NCBI GenBank assembly: GCA_023333565.1
Contig: JAJKFH010001921.1
Span: 434,001-498,000, forward strand
Origin: Puffinus mauretanicus
Lineage: Eukaryota > Chordata > Aves > Procellariiformes > Procellariidae
Length of the DNA stretch: 64,000 bases
Direction: 5' to 3'
Shown here: piece after piece, positions 22,597-34,439 of the stretch
Layout: every line of letters begins with the position of its first letter
Numbering within the stretch: position 1 is the first letter of the stretch
Translations under genes and position numbers: made by a program
The notes under the pieces: model-generated
What the model was told of the DNA's origin: nothing
What the model saw: the letters and a program-made list of their open reading frames with translations, nothing else
The model's database searches: none

Positions 22597-25500
22597 CTGG
22601 CAACAAAGAGAAATAAAAGGGTTATTCAGGAACCCTGGCAGATAGAGGAGAAAGGTCCTATGCCATCAGTAAACTATCAAAGCATGTCTGTGACATTTTC
22701 CTTCCCACTACAGACTCTAGCCATGTCCCTGTGGATGGCAGAGGTGAAGCTCTCCCCACAGTGCCCAGGACAAAGCCAGTCATGCCAAGAGAACCAGAGA
22801 CTCAGACCAGGTCTGGCTGCAAATGAGCAGCACCAGCCCACCCAAACTGAAATTCTACGGCAAGTTCTGTTTTCATCATTATATTCTGTTTTCATCTTAC
22901 ATATGCACACACTGAATGAGATTTTTTTAAGGAGAAGAAACAAGCCATGAATCTGACCAGGAGAGCAAACTGGTCTTCATAATCTTCTTAACTAGAGAGC
23001 CACAGAAGCATGGGGAAAGAATATCTGTATCTAACCTATTCTATACCTTTCCATGGTTGTATTCCTAACTCAAAGAGAGGACATCTGTCCAGATTTGCAC
23101 CAGATTCAAACAGGAAAGCCTGGTTAAATGTAATGCTTACTAGTTTGCATTCCCCGTCACTTCAGCTCACCTTAGTAACTTCAAACGCTTTCTTCATCTC
23201 CTTTCTACTGGCTGACCACATAATGTACTGCTCAGACTGTGACACCTAAAATATGGCCTAATGGATATAGGACAGCTGTAGGATACTAGAGCCATTGACC
23301 AGTTTCATTACTGGACACAAAAAGGGTTTTTTTCATTCATGCTGATAACTGAGCTAGTGGAGAGTTTAAAAAATGGCTACTGACACTTGGTACGTAAACC
23401 TGGAAACCTTAAAGGAATGTGGCAATTAAAATGAGTATCCACCAACTCAGAAATGTATGTGGTGAGAGTTTTTACCTTCTGTCTAATTCCAAGTAATGCT
23501 CTGTTTATACCAGCCAAATCCATCGCAGCTAGTAGCCTCAGGAGACTGGCTTATGGTGCCTTTGAAATGGCCTTCTGGTGTCATGGCTAGCACCCTTGCA
23601 AGACTGCTGGGCCCTTAGTGCTGGGCTTCCTGATAAGACAGGCATTTCCAGCTAGTCTCTATCAGCACAATTTCAAGAGGATTAGACCAGGAGGAACAGG
23701 TCCACTTTCTCTCATAAACGCACAACCTGGCTTAAACATCGATGTTTCAATGTTTAGTAACCAAATGTGGCCACAGACAATGGCATGTTGTCACTATAGG
23801 TTTGCATGTACTCACACATACGTGGACCCAGACAGTTAGAGAGTATTTAAGTCAGGAGGGACCTCCAGTGATCATCTAGTCCAGTCCTCTCTTCCAAACA
23901 GGTCTAATCATATCTAATCGCCAAGGGAAGCACTGAGTTGAGTCTTAAAACACCTCCAACGACAGAGATCTCACAACCCGTCTGGGCAACCTGTTTCCAA
24001 ATGTTCCATGTCATCTAAAGCAAGTCAACGAGTTAGGCTACTTTCTGTAGCCTTATAAAAACCTCCTCCTTGAACAATTCAAGCCTTCTGCTGAAATGAC
24101 CACCAGCTCATACCAGGTCAATGTGTATGAGCTCAATCAAACACTGCAGCAGTATGAGAAACACACGGTCTGGCTGTGCACCCACACCTTCCACCAACAC
24201 CTTTTGACACGACGATGCACAACCCAATGGCATTGCAATACCAGTGGTTGTAGGCTGGCCAGAAATCTGGTAATGAAACTTCCTGGGACAAATCTGAGCC
24301 TAGTGCCATTTTAAAGCCTCTCTGAGACATAAGGACAAAGTCACAAGTACCTTTTCTTTCCTTCTGATGTTTTCCCACACTCTGTTACACACCATGCACT
24401 CAAAGGTGTCAAGGTAATTATCCCGGGTGATATCTTGCACTCCCCACTTGCGTTCCTTCATCGCTGTAAGCAGCTTTGAGTTGGAAATATCCCCTTTCAG
24501 TTTCCATTGTAGGTAGGACTCATATTCTCGATCGTTTGTATCCAGTTCTTTGATATAATGGGCCAGCTCCCGAGGGTGTGAAAAACTGGATACCAAGATT
24601 GCACTCTTGTTACTAGGAAGCCAGTCTACAATGCTAGGAGACCCGAAGTACACTGGTACCACTCCCAACTTCAGCGGCCGCCAGAGTTTTTCAGTGATGT
24701 AATCTTCACAGATAGCATTCTCAAAAGCAAGAATGAACTTGTACTGTGCCAGTATTTTATAGAAGTTCCCGTCATCCATGGCAGTTGGATTTCTGAGATG
24801 CTGAGGAAGGTCTCTGTTATGCAGACATTCCCCATAAGAGTCTACTTCAATGTGGCACATCAGCTCACGCACATAGCTGTCCCGGTCAGAAGGAGGGTTG
24901 CAGTCAGACTGCACGTACACAAGTGGTGCAAGCCTCTTCCTCAGGCTGTTCTTCATCTGCAGTGGGATCATGTACCTCAATGACTTCAGGACCTCTACAT
25001 CCTCAAGGTACTGAGTGGTCAGTGGTAGGTGAGAATGGCGGCTAAAGGTTGCAGTGTGGTTGAATAAGGTGATGGTTGGTTCGTGAAAGAGTTTGTAGTT
25101 ATTTTTCGGCGACTCTTCATGGAAAAGGGCCCAATCATGATAGTCTTTACGAGGGAGGGGTAGGCTGTCTATACTGAAGTCAGTACCTAGACAAAAGCAA
25201 ACAGTGTTTAGTCTGCCCCTATCTATCATGCCACACTAACTACAATGACACAGAAGTCTAGTCTTAATTTAATATCATTGTCGTATTTATGACATTATAA
25301 GGCAGTATGGCAAATAGAGCAATTCATGCAAAGACAGAGGAGTGTTATGACAGATAAAACTTAATTTGGCAGCAGAAGAATCTAGAGAACGGGGATCAGT
25401 AGTTAATATTAGAAATGGTTTCCTTTCAGTCCATATGAGTTTAAAGGCCTCTCATTTCAAAGGCTCGCTAGGAATTTTGTATCTTAATGCACTGAAATGA

Positions 25501-28500
25501 GACTAGTAAGATGCTTAATAATCCCCTGATTCTGTAAATACAGGAATAGCTGGTATTGCCTCTATCTATGATGTGAGGGAAATGGTTACTGCAAGGCTCA
25601 ATTTGGTTCTAGTAGCAAAACAGCAAAAAGGATGCTAAAATACTGGACAGGGTTAAAGAGAAAAATTACAAGAATGACTTCAAGTCTTGGAAAGACATTG
25701 TACTATGGAGCCTTTGGAAGCCAATCTATTTAGTTTACCAAAGAGAGAAGTAAGAGGTGATGTTATCACAGCTGCCTACCAGATATATGAAGAAGTAGCT
25801 TCTGGCAGAAGACGGCTCCTCAAACTAATGCCAAGAGTAGAAGAAAAACCATATCTAAACTCCAGAAACAGACCGCCGCAGCTGCTTGCTCCTCCTTGCA
25901 AGGACAGGGAGCCTCCAGAACAACTTAGGAAAGCTGTGGTGGAAGCTTTAGGACAAATGTAGAAGCCTTTACTCACAGGCTTGTCTGTGCAAAACCGAGT
26001 TCAAGCTCATGAATCTGACCCTTGCCCTCCCTTCAGTACCGCTCTACTACCCTCATACAACTAGCCTTACTGCAGATTAAATGCAAAGTTGATGAATCTC
26101 TGTCAAGATACTTCCTCACTGTCTTATAACTGTACCTATTTTTTACTTCAGTATAAGCACTGAATATACAAAACTTTTAACTGGTATTGTCAAGCAAGGG
26201 AAGTTCATAAACTGAAACAAACAGTGAACAGCTGGTTTAGAAAACACAAATCCCTTCTCTTTGGACAAGCTGTTGTACCATCTCAGTCACACTCGTAACT
26301 TTTCACTCTCTGTTCTACCCTTGACCTCAAACCACTGATTGGAAAAAAGAGGGAGCTAGCAAAAGTGATCTAAAAACTGATATATAAAGAAGGAAAAAAA
26401 ATGCCCAGTGGTCTTTGTGGCTGCACGAGCCTGCCAAGATGACCCCACGGATGACCTTATAAAACTAACATAAAACTTCACTACTGCAGTGAAGATGGAT
26501 GTTAGCTGCCAGTAATGTAACTACCTCCTATAGAGCAAGATCCTTCTAGAGCATCAGGTGGGTTTTTTTAAAGCCACTAAGTATGTGACCTTCTGTTTTC
26601 CACTGAAGGGTGGTTCCCAAGCCCTCAACACCAGAAGGCTGAAGGGCTGTGCCACTCACTGAAAAATGCTATTTGCTGCCTCTGGTTCTGACGTGTTACA
26701 GTGATACAAGAAGGTGGGGAAAATTGAAAGTGAATCAAATTCTCACAGGGAAACTTACAAGGCCTATCTGGTTTTGAAAACACTTTGTTCTAAGCGATGC
26801 CCAGAAGAGAAGCAGCAGTGCATACAGACAATAATGAAATGCTGTGGATTGAAAACATAGCACTTCAGCTCTGTCTCTCGCAAGGGTGCTCCCTCTTTAA
26901 GGTAGTATTGCAGGGAAGAGGGAAGGAAAATGCAGGAAAGAATGAGACAAGGAAAGGGATGAGAGAGAGACAAAAGTGCAACATGTAAAACTGACTAAAC
27001 AAGGAGAGAATTACGCAAAGAGAAACTTAAAAGAAAAATGCACTATAGATCAGAGGACATCAGAATGACTGATTCTAATATAACACTTAATCAATCTCAG
27101 TCCAGCAAGAAAACAAAAAGCTTTTAAGGATTAAAGGGAAGATAACATCAGCATGTTCCCTACCCTGTGAGATGAAGAAAATAAAGGAGCTTATGAGGGG
27201 ATAAAGAAAGCACAAGAACACTGCAATTATGAGCAATTTCAACTTCCAAACTATTAATTAGGAAATCTTAGATACGTGGCAAAGTGCAGAAGAGAAAGAC
27301 ATGCTGTCAGGAGTTCTGCATCTTAGGAGATATCTTTCATTCAGGATTCATACTCCGAGGACTCAACACTCCAGTGCAGAAAAGCTGGACATCCTCCCTC
27401 AGGAACAACACCCCCGAGGCTCTGACAGCATGGCATCAGATCCAGCTCATGCCGATTCAGTTGCATTGGTAGCTCATGCTGCATTTAAAACTCTTGTGAA
27501 GTGTGTGACACTGAAAAGTATGGAGTTGGGAATCCCTCCCAAAAGCAGAGACAAAATCCAGCAAGTGGATGCCACGTCTCACTTCCAAACAGGAGATGGT
27601 GGCCCTTGACAAAGTCATCACCTACACCTAGGGGCTTCCTAGGCCAAGACAGTAAGTCAGGACAAGCTGCAGAGAAGCATGTGTTCCTAGCAAAGCACTT
27701 CTGCTGGAAAACATCTGTACCCCATATTTTTGCATAATATTTTTTCTAAGCTTTGGATCATTCTTCTCGTGACTAGCTCACTGACCAAGGGGAAAATTAA
27801 TGCAGTTTCTTTGGAAGGTGAAACTGTGCCCTGATCCAACCTTAGCAGGGAAATGCAGATGTTCAAGTTTTCACTCAGCAGATTGTTTAGAGGGAAGTTC
27901 TGCCAAAATCTGCCTTTTTGCAGGCCCACAGCTCAGTGCATCAAGGTCAGAGTGCGTGTGTGTGTGAAGCTTTTCTTTCACCTTCAATACCATCTATGAC
28001 CTTTGTCTCTCTAGGTTTTAGCATTGTGAGATCATTTATTGTGGTTTAAAATAAGTAACATTTTTGCATATTTTGACGCAGTTCATAGCCAAGCATCACT
28101 AGGAAAAAACCAAAACTACAGGGAAAGTCTTTTGCCCAGTATAAATAGTCCTTTAAAAATAAGTACGTAAACCATGTCCACAAGCCTGCTAAAAATTAAC
28201 AGTAATAGTCTTCCTAATGCTGAAACAGACAAACAGAATTACTAACAGAGACAAAAACCACCAGACTTTACAGCCTTCATGTGATGCAAACCCAGCTTTC
28301 CTTGTCTTTAATTGGGTCAGCTTCTCCTTTCTTTGCTGTTATTCCTTCGCTTTCACGCTTGACCACTATATTATCAACTGACAAAGCTGACCTACTTGGA
28401 ACTCTGAAAAGATTAATGATGGGAAGTTTTTGGTTCACTGTGAACAACCAAGCTAAAGGCCTTTCTTTCCTATATTTCCAGTTCACCTGTATCCTGACTG

Positions 28501-31500
28501 AGTGAATGAGATTCAGGACTATCTTCTATTTTGTTTTGTTTCCAGCCAGAGGAGCTGAACCTACCAGTCACAGAAAAGCACTTGGCTTTATTTTTCCACC
28601 TAAAATTCACTTTTTCTCTGAAAAGCAACTGTGTGGGGAAAAAGAACAAAATTAACAAAATACGGCCTACTTTTAAAAGATGCATCTTTTGTGTTTTGTA
28701 GACTCACTTTACAGTACAAGTAGTGGGAAGTTTCTGATGTGGCAGAGCCAGAGCAGCTCAGAAGGTTGCACTAGCTCCTGCTCCCTGTGCAGAATCAATA
28801 GGTTTCTTTCACTGCTTTCCATTTACAGTCTGCTAGCAATCTCTCAGCATATGAGGGAGGGGAGTCGCACAGTTACCAGCGAGGGCATTATTTTAAGACA
28901 AAAGACTTGCACAAGTGCAACAAAGGCCTTGCAGAACCTCTACTAGGGGTGACAAGCCAGAGGACTGGAAAAAACTGGCTTGATCTCAGACTGTCTTTTC
29001 GTAACTTGGCAGTTACGGGAAATGATCTTTTCTCCTATAAACAGGGAGCACATGTGATTGGAAAGCAGCATGAGACAAGGCAGCAGTCATACCACAGTGT
29101 GCACGGTCATTTTTCAGAATACTTTTACCGAGAACGTACATCTCTGGATCTCTGCTGATGGTATTCAGCACCACACAAAGTTTAGCACAACGAGCTGCCA
29201 AAGTTTCCTGCTCTTAGTGATTGCCACCTAGAATATTTAATCTCTAAAGGAAAGTAACTGGGCAAGCGGGAAAGTTACTCCTTTAAAAAGAAACAGATCC
29301 TTACTGTCCTGGTTTCAGCTGGGATAGAGTTAATTTTCTTCCTAGCAGTTGGTATAGTGCTGTGTTTTGGATTTAGGATGAGAATAATATTGATAACACA
29401 CTGATGTTTCAGTTCTTGCTAAGTGGTGTTTATATAATCAAGGACTTTTCAGCTTCCCATGCTCTGCCAGGTGCACAAGAAGCTGGGAGGGAGCACAACC
29501 AGGACAGCTAACCCAAACTGGCCAACGGGCTATTCCATACCATATGATGTCATGCTCAGTGTATAAAGCTGGGGGAAGAAAAAGGAATGGAGGGACGTTC
29601 GGAGTGATGGCATTTGTCTTCCCAAGTAATCGCTACATGTGATGGAGCCCTGCTGTCCTGGAGATGGCTGAACACCTGCCTGCTGATGGGAAGTAATGAA
29701 TGAATTCCTTGTTTTGCTTCGCTTGCGTGCGCAGCTTTTGCTTTACCTATTAAACTGCCTTGATCTCAACCCACGAGTTTTCTCACTTTTACTCTTCCGA
29801 TTCTCTCCCCCATCCCACCAGGGGGGAGCGCGTGAGCGGCTGTGTGGGGCTTAGATGCCGGCTGGGGTTCAACCACGACACTTACCATAGAACAGAAACG
29901 CTCTCGTCATCTGATTGTGCTGGTAGGTCTTATTGATAGTAAAGAAGCAAACATCCTCTCCGCACTGACCCAATCTCCCTGTCTCTCCAGTCAGGGGAGA
30001 CCACCAGAGCAGGATGGGGTAGTGATTTACATCAGACTCTGTCTTCAAGCTGCTGTGAAGTTCCTGCTTCTTAAACTGAAAAGCGTGTCTCTCCACAGGC
30101 TTTAACGGGCCACTGTGTAAACTGGAGATTACTGCCACCTTATTCTCTGAATTGCCCAGTTCAGTGATAACCTTCAGGGAAATAAACATACATATCACAG
30201 CACATCACTGTCATTAGCCAGGATATCTGCTTGACAAATCAGAGTTTAAGCATCAAGCACTAACTAAGTCTGCAAGTGAAGTTTCTGTCAATCAAAGTGG
30301 ATGCATTTCACTGACTGCAACCACCGTCCAGGTGGTCTTATGTCAGCAAAAGCTTTAATTTGAATTTGTAAGGAGGAGGCAAGAAATACATTTCTGTACT
30401 GAGAGATGGCCACATTAGGTATGATTTAACAACATAACTTCTGCTTTCACCCTGGAAAAAGCACAAAATAGAGAACAGCCCTTCAGTAGCCAGGTTTCTT
30501 CTGGAAATTAGCTGTAAAAAAAACCATGAAGTTTTCATGTCTCTGTGTGGCCACCTGTACTCACCCTTAATTAATTTTTAAACCACTGACTGAATAAACC
30601 AGGTGCAGATGGGCCTTAAAGACAATGTAACTTCTACTAGGTAGAGGACAAAAATCCCATCTGTATGCAGAGAAGTGAAAGACCTACCCGTATGAACCAT
30701 CATTTACAGATCTGAAACCCTACGAGGAACCTTAAAAACTCTCTGCCCATAGGAGAAGCCTCATCAGCCATCAGACAGAAGTCCCCAGAAAATCTGGGGG
30801 ACTTCTGGTGCCCTTGAAGCCAACCACTCTTTTCTACAGGTAGTTCCTGCTATAAAAGCGACCTGGGGCAGAGAAGTCTGTTGAGTGAAGTGACAGAAAT
30901 GGTGCCAGCAGGTATTGCCACAGGATACATAGCTCCTGCTCTCAGCTTTAGTGGAGCAAAGACCTTCCTGCTACCATGCGAACGGCTTTTTGTGCGTGCA
31001 CCTTTACAGGCAGTGCATAATGCCACCCCAAGAACAGCTGCAAGAATGATGGGGGAACTCAAACCCACCAGACAGCTTTGGCCACAGCACTTTCACTTGT
31101 CAGATGGCTCTAAAGGAGGATATTGGAAAGCAGGAGAGTGTTGTTTGTATTAAGTTGTTTGAAAACATTTATCTTCCCTAATAGCTTTACTGCATGCATT
31201 CATTTTGCTGTTTGCTGTGTCATTCGCTCTCACTGTGTAGCAAAATACGCTGATTGTAGCTAGACTAAATAGGCTCTGTGCAACACGGGATACTGGTACA
31301 GCACACACAGGAGGCTATGCAAAGCGCAGCTGTACAGAAAAATACAGAAAACACTCCCGTGTTGGCGAGTGGACAAGATACTAGCTGGGGAAAAGATTCA
31401 TTATGTCTAATAGTTTGACAAGATACAACTGCAGCAATATAATTGAAATAAGTCTGTAACTACCTCATGTCCAGGTTTCTCCAGGAACATGCTCCTTTGC

Positions 31501-32718
31501 TTCCAAAGTTTGCCTTAAATTTGCAGAATTTAAGGAGTCTCTATATCTGCACAGAATTTATAGTAGCTCGCTCTGAACTCCTGGGGGTTGATACACCCCA
31601 ACTATATCAACAGCTCCTGTGCTACAGCAGTCCCAGCACCAGGACACCAAGTGTCACCATCCAGTGGACATTCCCAGATAAAAATCCCCGCTAGGCACAG
31701 GGAAGCTCCAACCAGCTCCAAACCTGCTTAGCTGTGGAAGTGCAGGGTCACAAACCCTCCCAATAGAGGTCCTAAAGACTTGCTAGCATTGCTCCTATGC
31801 TAGGGCAGCCATATCACCTCTGGATGCCTTGTTCAGGGGAAGAGCGCTGAAAGTGACCACTGAGTGTCAGTGACTGCCCCCAAGAAATGGCTTCAATTTG
31901 GAGTAGGCAGCTGGCCTGGGAGAGCCTCAGAGGTCCTCCTGCTGGCTCCACTGGGAGCTACCTGAGGTACCGGTCTGAACCAGAGTCTCAATTCAAAGCA
32001 CAGCCCAAGGGGAAAGACATCTCTGGGGCAGACCCTGGCCCTCTCATGACTGAAGTCTCCTTGACTTCAGTCCCATGACTGCCAGCCAAGGCTGATTCCA
32101 TTTGTCTAAAAGTTGTTCTCTTCTAATGAAAATCTAGGGTAACCTGACAAATTAGTATGCCTCCACATTGATTTTTCTCTCATGCATTTTTTTACTGACG
32201 AGCTACTGGACCTTCCAATGCTAAGAAAGGCCTTTGAGTCAGGACTGATGGACAGATTTCCATCACCACTTACTGATGTGCTCTACCACATTAGTATGAA
32301 ATGAGTCCAGCCTTGCCTCCCTGCCTAATGAGTTCAAACACATGAACAGAGGAGGCAAGGCTGGATGGAAGCATGGCATGGTGTGGTACACCACTCCTGA
32401 GAAACTCCTCCAGGAGCCACGCAGCTATGCAAGAAAGGTGTTCTCTATGTCATGTCACTTCTGGAGTCAGCTTTTATCACCAGGCCAATGCTGCTGACAG
32501 AGTTTCTTTAAACACTCGTCTTAAAGCACAGACTTGTACGGAAAACATGTCACCTTCAATGCTCTTTCTCATCTGCCAGAATTGTGTCATACTTTGAGAG
32601 TGATTTCATGCGTCCCCCCCTCGCCTTGCCCCTGTACCTGGAGTGTCACCACAAGGAAAAAGGCAGCTGCAAAGCAGAAGCAAGATGCCCACAGTTTCTT
32701 CCTCTTCATCCTAATCAT
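22372..32718 (-). CDS. FUT10: Alpha-1,3-fucosyltransferase 10 (whole coding span)
   Basis: The coding sequence is join(32718..32638, 30171..29886, 25186..24351, 22596..22372) on the minus strand. That is 1,428 nt and 475 aa, against 479 aa in human. All four exons join in phase with GT-AG introns. The product is a GT10-family type II membrane protein: a short basic N-terminus (RMKRKK), one membrane anchor at about residues 8-27, a stem, then the catalytic domain. Residues about 273-304 carry the GT10 signature (FILAFENA...DYITEKLWRP...VPVYFG). The C-terminus (SFEQSKKEA...FWMLVFKE) matches human FUT10 closely from my memory of that protein. FUT10 acts in the ER/Golgi; recent work groups FUT10 and FUT11 as protein O-fucosyltransferases acting on EMI domains, while older work proposed Lewis-type alpha-1,3 activity. 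A solo LTR lies in intron 2 directly at the exon 2 donor. Confidence 0.95.
22597..24350 (-). other. FUT10: FUT10 intron 3
   Basis: The donor GTACTTG is at 24,350 and the acceptor TTGTTGCCAG ends at 22,597. It contains the CR1 fragment at 23.85-24.03 kb. If this intron is retained, the frame runs on for about 17 codons after exon 3 before a stop. Confidence 0.85.
23850..24030 (-). repeat. CR1 LINE 3' fragment, minus orientation
   Basis: On the plus strand, 'gagggacctccagtgatcat' + 'ctagtccag' and 'agatctcacaacccgtctgg' + 'gcaacctgtttcc' are the reverse complement of the typical avian CR1 3' region. The terminal octamer repeats of CR1 are not present. Some flanking sequence to about 24,075 may belong. 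Confidence 0.75.
24351..25186 (-). CDS. FUT10: FUT10 coding exon 3 (catalytic domain)
   Basis: 836 nt: 2 nt completing Gly123, then 278 codons (residues 124-401). The acceptor TTTTGTCTAG precedes 25,186; the donor follows GAAAAG at 24,351. It holds most of the GT10 catalytic domain, including the signature block FILAFENAICEDYITEK and an N-glycosylation sequon (NHT, about residue 165). Reading matches human FUT10 (DSLPLPRK...HDW..FHEESPKNNYKLFH). Confidence 0.95.
25655..25960 (+). repeat. Old CR1/L3-like LINE 3' fragment, plus orientation
   Basis: The run 'tttagtttaccaaagagaga' + 'agtaagaggtgatgttatcac', followed by 'ctgcctaccagatatatgaa' and 'aacttaggaaagctgtggtgg', follows the 3' region of ancient CR1/L3-type LINEs. 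This explains the 91-codon frame in it (25,687-25,962), which is not a gene. Confidence 0.55.
29300..29304 (+). repeat. Left target-site duplication (CTTAC) of the solo LTR
   Basis: CTTAC directly precedes the TGTCCTGG start of the LTR and is repeated exactly at 29,881-29,885 directly after its CGACA end. Confidence 0.85.
29305..29880 (+). mobile_element. Solo LTR of a neoavian endogenous retrovirus
   Basis: 576 bp from TGTCCTGGTTTCAGCTGGG to CAACCACGACA (TG...CA ends), with a perfect 5-bp target duplication CTTAC. A TATA-like GTATAAAGC lies at about 29,561 and ATTAAA at about 29,748, consistent with U3/R structure. I recognise the family from memory as one widespread in neoavian birds; the exact Repbase name is not certain. 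A 5-bp duplication fits ERVL-type integration. No internal viral genes remain. It is antisense to FUT10, within intron 2, and touches the exon 2 donor. Confidence 0.88.
29886..30171 (-). CDS. FUT10: FUT10 coding exon 2
   Basis: 286 nt: residues 28-122 plus the first base of Gly123. It starts after TCCCTGAAG with Val-Ile-Thr-Glu-Leu-Gly (human VMVELG) and ends TTC TAT G at 29,886. The block PILLWWSPLTGETGRLGQCG and the CFFTIN segment are diagnostic of FUT10/FUT11-type proteins. The donor GTAAG that follows is shared with the LTR target duplication. Confidence 0.95.
30776..30807. repeat. Inverted repeat in FUT10 intron
   Basis: CAGAAGTCCCCAGA and TCTGGGGGACTTCTG pair around a 3-nt loop, with a single-G bulge. 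Confidence 0.8.
32048..32072. repeat. 10-bp inverted repeat in FUT10 intron
   Basis: GACTGAAGTC, loop TCCTT, GACTTCAGTC: a perfect stem. Confidence 0.85.
32306..32365. repeat. 15-bp perfect inverted repeat, 30-nt loop
   Basis: TCCAGCCTTGCCTCC (32,306-32,320) and GGAGGCAAGGCTGGA (32,351-32,365) are exact reverse complements. It lies about 270 bp from the first coding exon of FUT10, in the adjacent intron. Confidence 0.9.
32638..32718 (-). CDS. FUT10: FUT10 first coding exon (cytoplasmic tail and membrane anchor)
   Basis: 81 nt encoding residues 1-27 (Met-Ile-Arg-Met-Lys-Arg-Lys-Lys-Leu..., ending Val-Val-Thr-Leu-Gln). Aligned residue by residue with the human N-terminus (MVRIQRRKLLASCLC...LLVTLQ) it has no gap. 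The donor CAG|GTACAG fits the phase-0 acceptor of exon 2. An acceptor CTGCTCTGGCAG ends at 32,734, so the exon probably runs 32,733-32,638 with 15 nt of 5' UTR. It is too short to stand out as an open frame. Confidence 0.9.
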
Positions 32719-34439
32719 GCTGCGTTGCCAGGCCTGCCAGAGCAGTTAGAGCTAGGCATCAGGAAGGCCAGCTTGTCTAAAGTCTTCAGCCTTTGCTGCA
32801 GGGCTTTCCCACTCCATTCTTACGCCTCTTCATGGTGACTGCAGCTGAAAAAGGGCACAGCTTTAATAAAGACAGCTCCTCAAGTTCAGTGGTTAGCTTG
32901 ATGTCCACCCATAGCTTTCTGTAGGTGCCACATTTTGAGCCAAGTATCTAGAAAGCAGTCTGCACAAAACAGCACTCACATGCACAGCCCCAGGCATCTA
33001 CTCTCCCTCTGGTCATCCTGGACTTGGGCATCCTCTCTAAGCAGGGTCACATATCCTCTCATCCTTGCAGTCAGCGTATAGAGACACTGATGGGCCTGGC
33101 TCCATCCTGTGTGGGAAGGGCAGCCGTTTTCCCGAGTTTCAGATGGCAAACTGTGCTGCTTTTCAGCAGACTCACAAACAGGTGAGCTATGAAAGACTTT
33201 CCCTCCCTGGGCAAGCCCCTGAAAATGCTCATGGAGGAGACACACAACTACCTGGCTTTGTGACTTACTACACTGCAGTCTTCTGGGCCTTCCGTTCACC
33301 AGCGTATCTAGCCCAATGTATAGAGAAAGTAATCATACAGCACACACAGAAACTCTCTCCACACCTAAACAAGTTCCCCTTCCCCGGTAATCTACATCTG
33401 TGCTGGTCTGCCTCTCCTCAAATAACTCTTTCCCTTCCCTGATGCTTTTTTTAGCTTTCACAGAGTCCTACTGTTTTGCTGCATGCTGGATGTTACTGTG
33501 TGAAAATCCCAACTCCTGACAACAGGAGTAGGTGCAAATTCCAGCTTCTTCTTTAAAAAACAAAAAAGAGGATGGGAGAAAGATAAGACTTCACCTCTCA
33601 ATGCAGAGGAGTAAAGTTTGAAAATGTGGGTATCCTGAAAGCTCAGAAAGCACAAACACACACCAAAAAATTGTTAATAAATTGCTATTTTAAGACTCAT
33701 CTCTTTCAGAGATGTGCCTCCTGTAATTTAGGCTGGTTTTCTATGAAAAGAAGGTGTATGTTTTTGCATTGTCTCCATGTGCACACACCTGCCAGCTTTC
33801 CCCCCATCCTAATCCCACTCACAAAGTTCCAAAATCCTGATAAAGAGGGATGGGTCCCAAAACTACTGCCTGCCATAGTACTACCTCTGTGGCACTGGCA
33901 GCTAGAGACAAAAAAAATGTTTCTGCTTCCACTGCAACATGAGTTCATCCCTTCCCATCGACCATCAGAAAAGCCTCTTTAGTAAAACCTCACAGGAAAC
34001 CTTGCTGTGTGAGTTCTGCTCTGCATGGGACAGCTGCTGTTGAAGGTTTTGTGTGGGCACAAAAGTACACGGCAGCTAGTTGAGCGCTTCTCAAATCAGG
34101 TAGGATCTTTTAGAAAGCCTCTGCATCTTCTGTGCCTCCTGCATTATAGCCAAAATGGGGCACCAGGAGGGGAAGGGGCTGACTTCTGCCCACAGTTGTG
34201 TTGGTGAAAATCTACCTGAGGCACACCCTGGAGCAGAACAGTATCTTTAATACCACACGTCTTACCATGTGCATGGCAAAAAGTAAGACTCTGATGACCC
34301 ACTGAATGTCCCCCTACCCCCTGCCCCGGTAAGAGAGTACTAATCATCCCATTTTTAGGTATTCTTCTAGAGGGGGAACTGCCCACACCATGGGTGTTCT
34401 ATACCAATTGCACTGGGTCATGGCTTCATTCTTGCATTT

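Larger units (their letters stand above)
25187..29885 (-). other. FUT10: FUT10 intron 2
   Basis: The 5' splice site GTAAG (29,885-29,881) is itself the target-site duplication of the LTR at 29,305-29,880. The acceptor ends at 25,187. The intron also holds an old CR1/L3-like fragment at 25.66-25.96 kb. I see no other coding exon in it. Confidence 0.85.
30172..32637 (-). other. FUT10: FUT10 intron 1 (within coding region)
   Basis: The donor GTACAG is at 32,637 and the acceptor ends at 30,172. It contains small hairpins at 30.78, 32.05 and 32.31 kb and no recognisable exon. Confidence 0.8.

Noticed and set aside
24300..24350. Extension of FUT10 exon 3 beyond 24,351
   Set aside because: The extra codons follow a GTACTTG donor and do not match the family; the real continuation is the exon at 22,596.
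25687..25962. 91-codon plus-strand frame in FUT10 intron 2
   Set aside because: The nucleotide sequence follows an old CR1/L3-type LINE 3' region, so it is a repeat, not a gene.
34216..34266. Minus-strand ATG reading Met-Val-Arg-Arg-Val-Val as a FUT10 start
   Set aside because: It resembles the human start for only three residues, lacks a membrane anchor and ends in the wrong phase. The 32,638-32,718 exon aligns over all 27 residues with the right donor phase.
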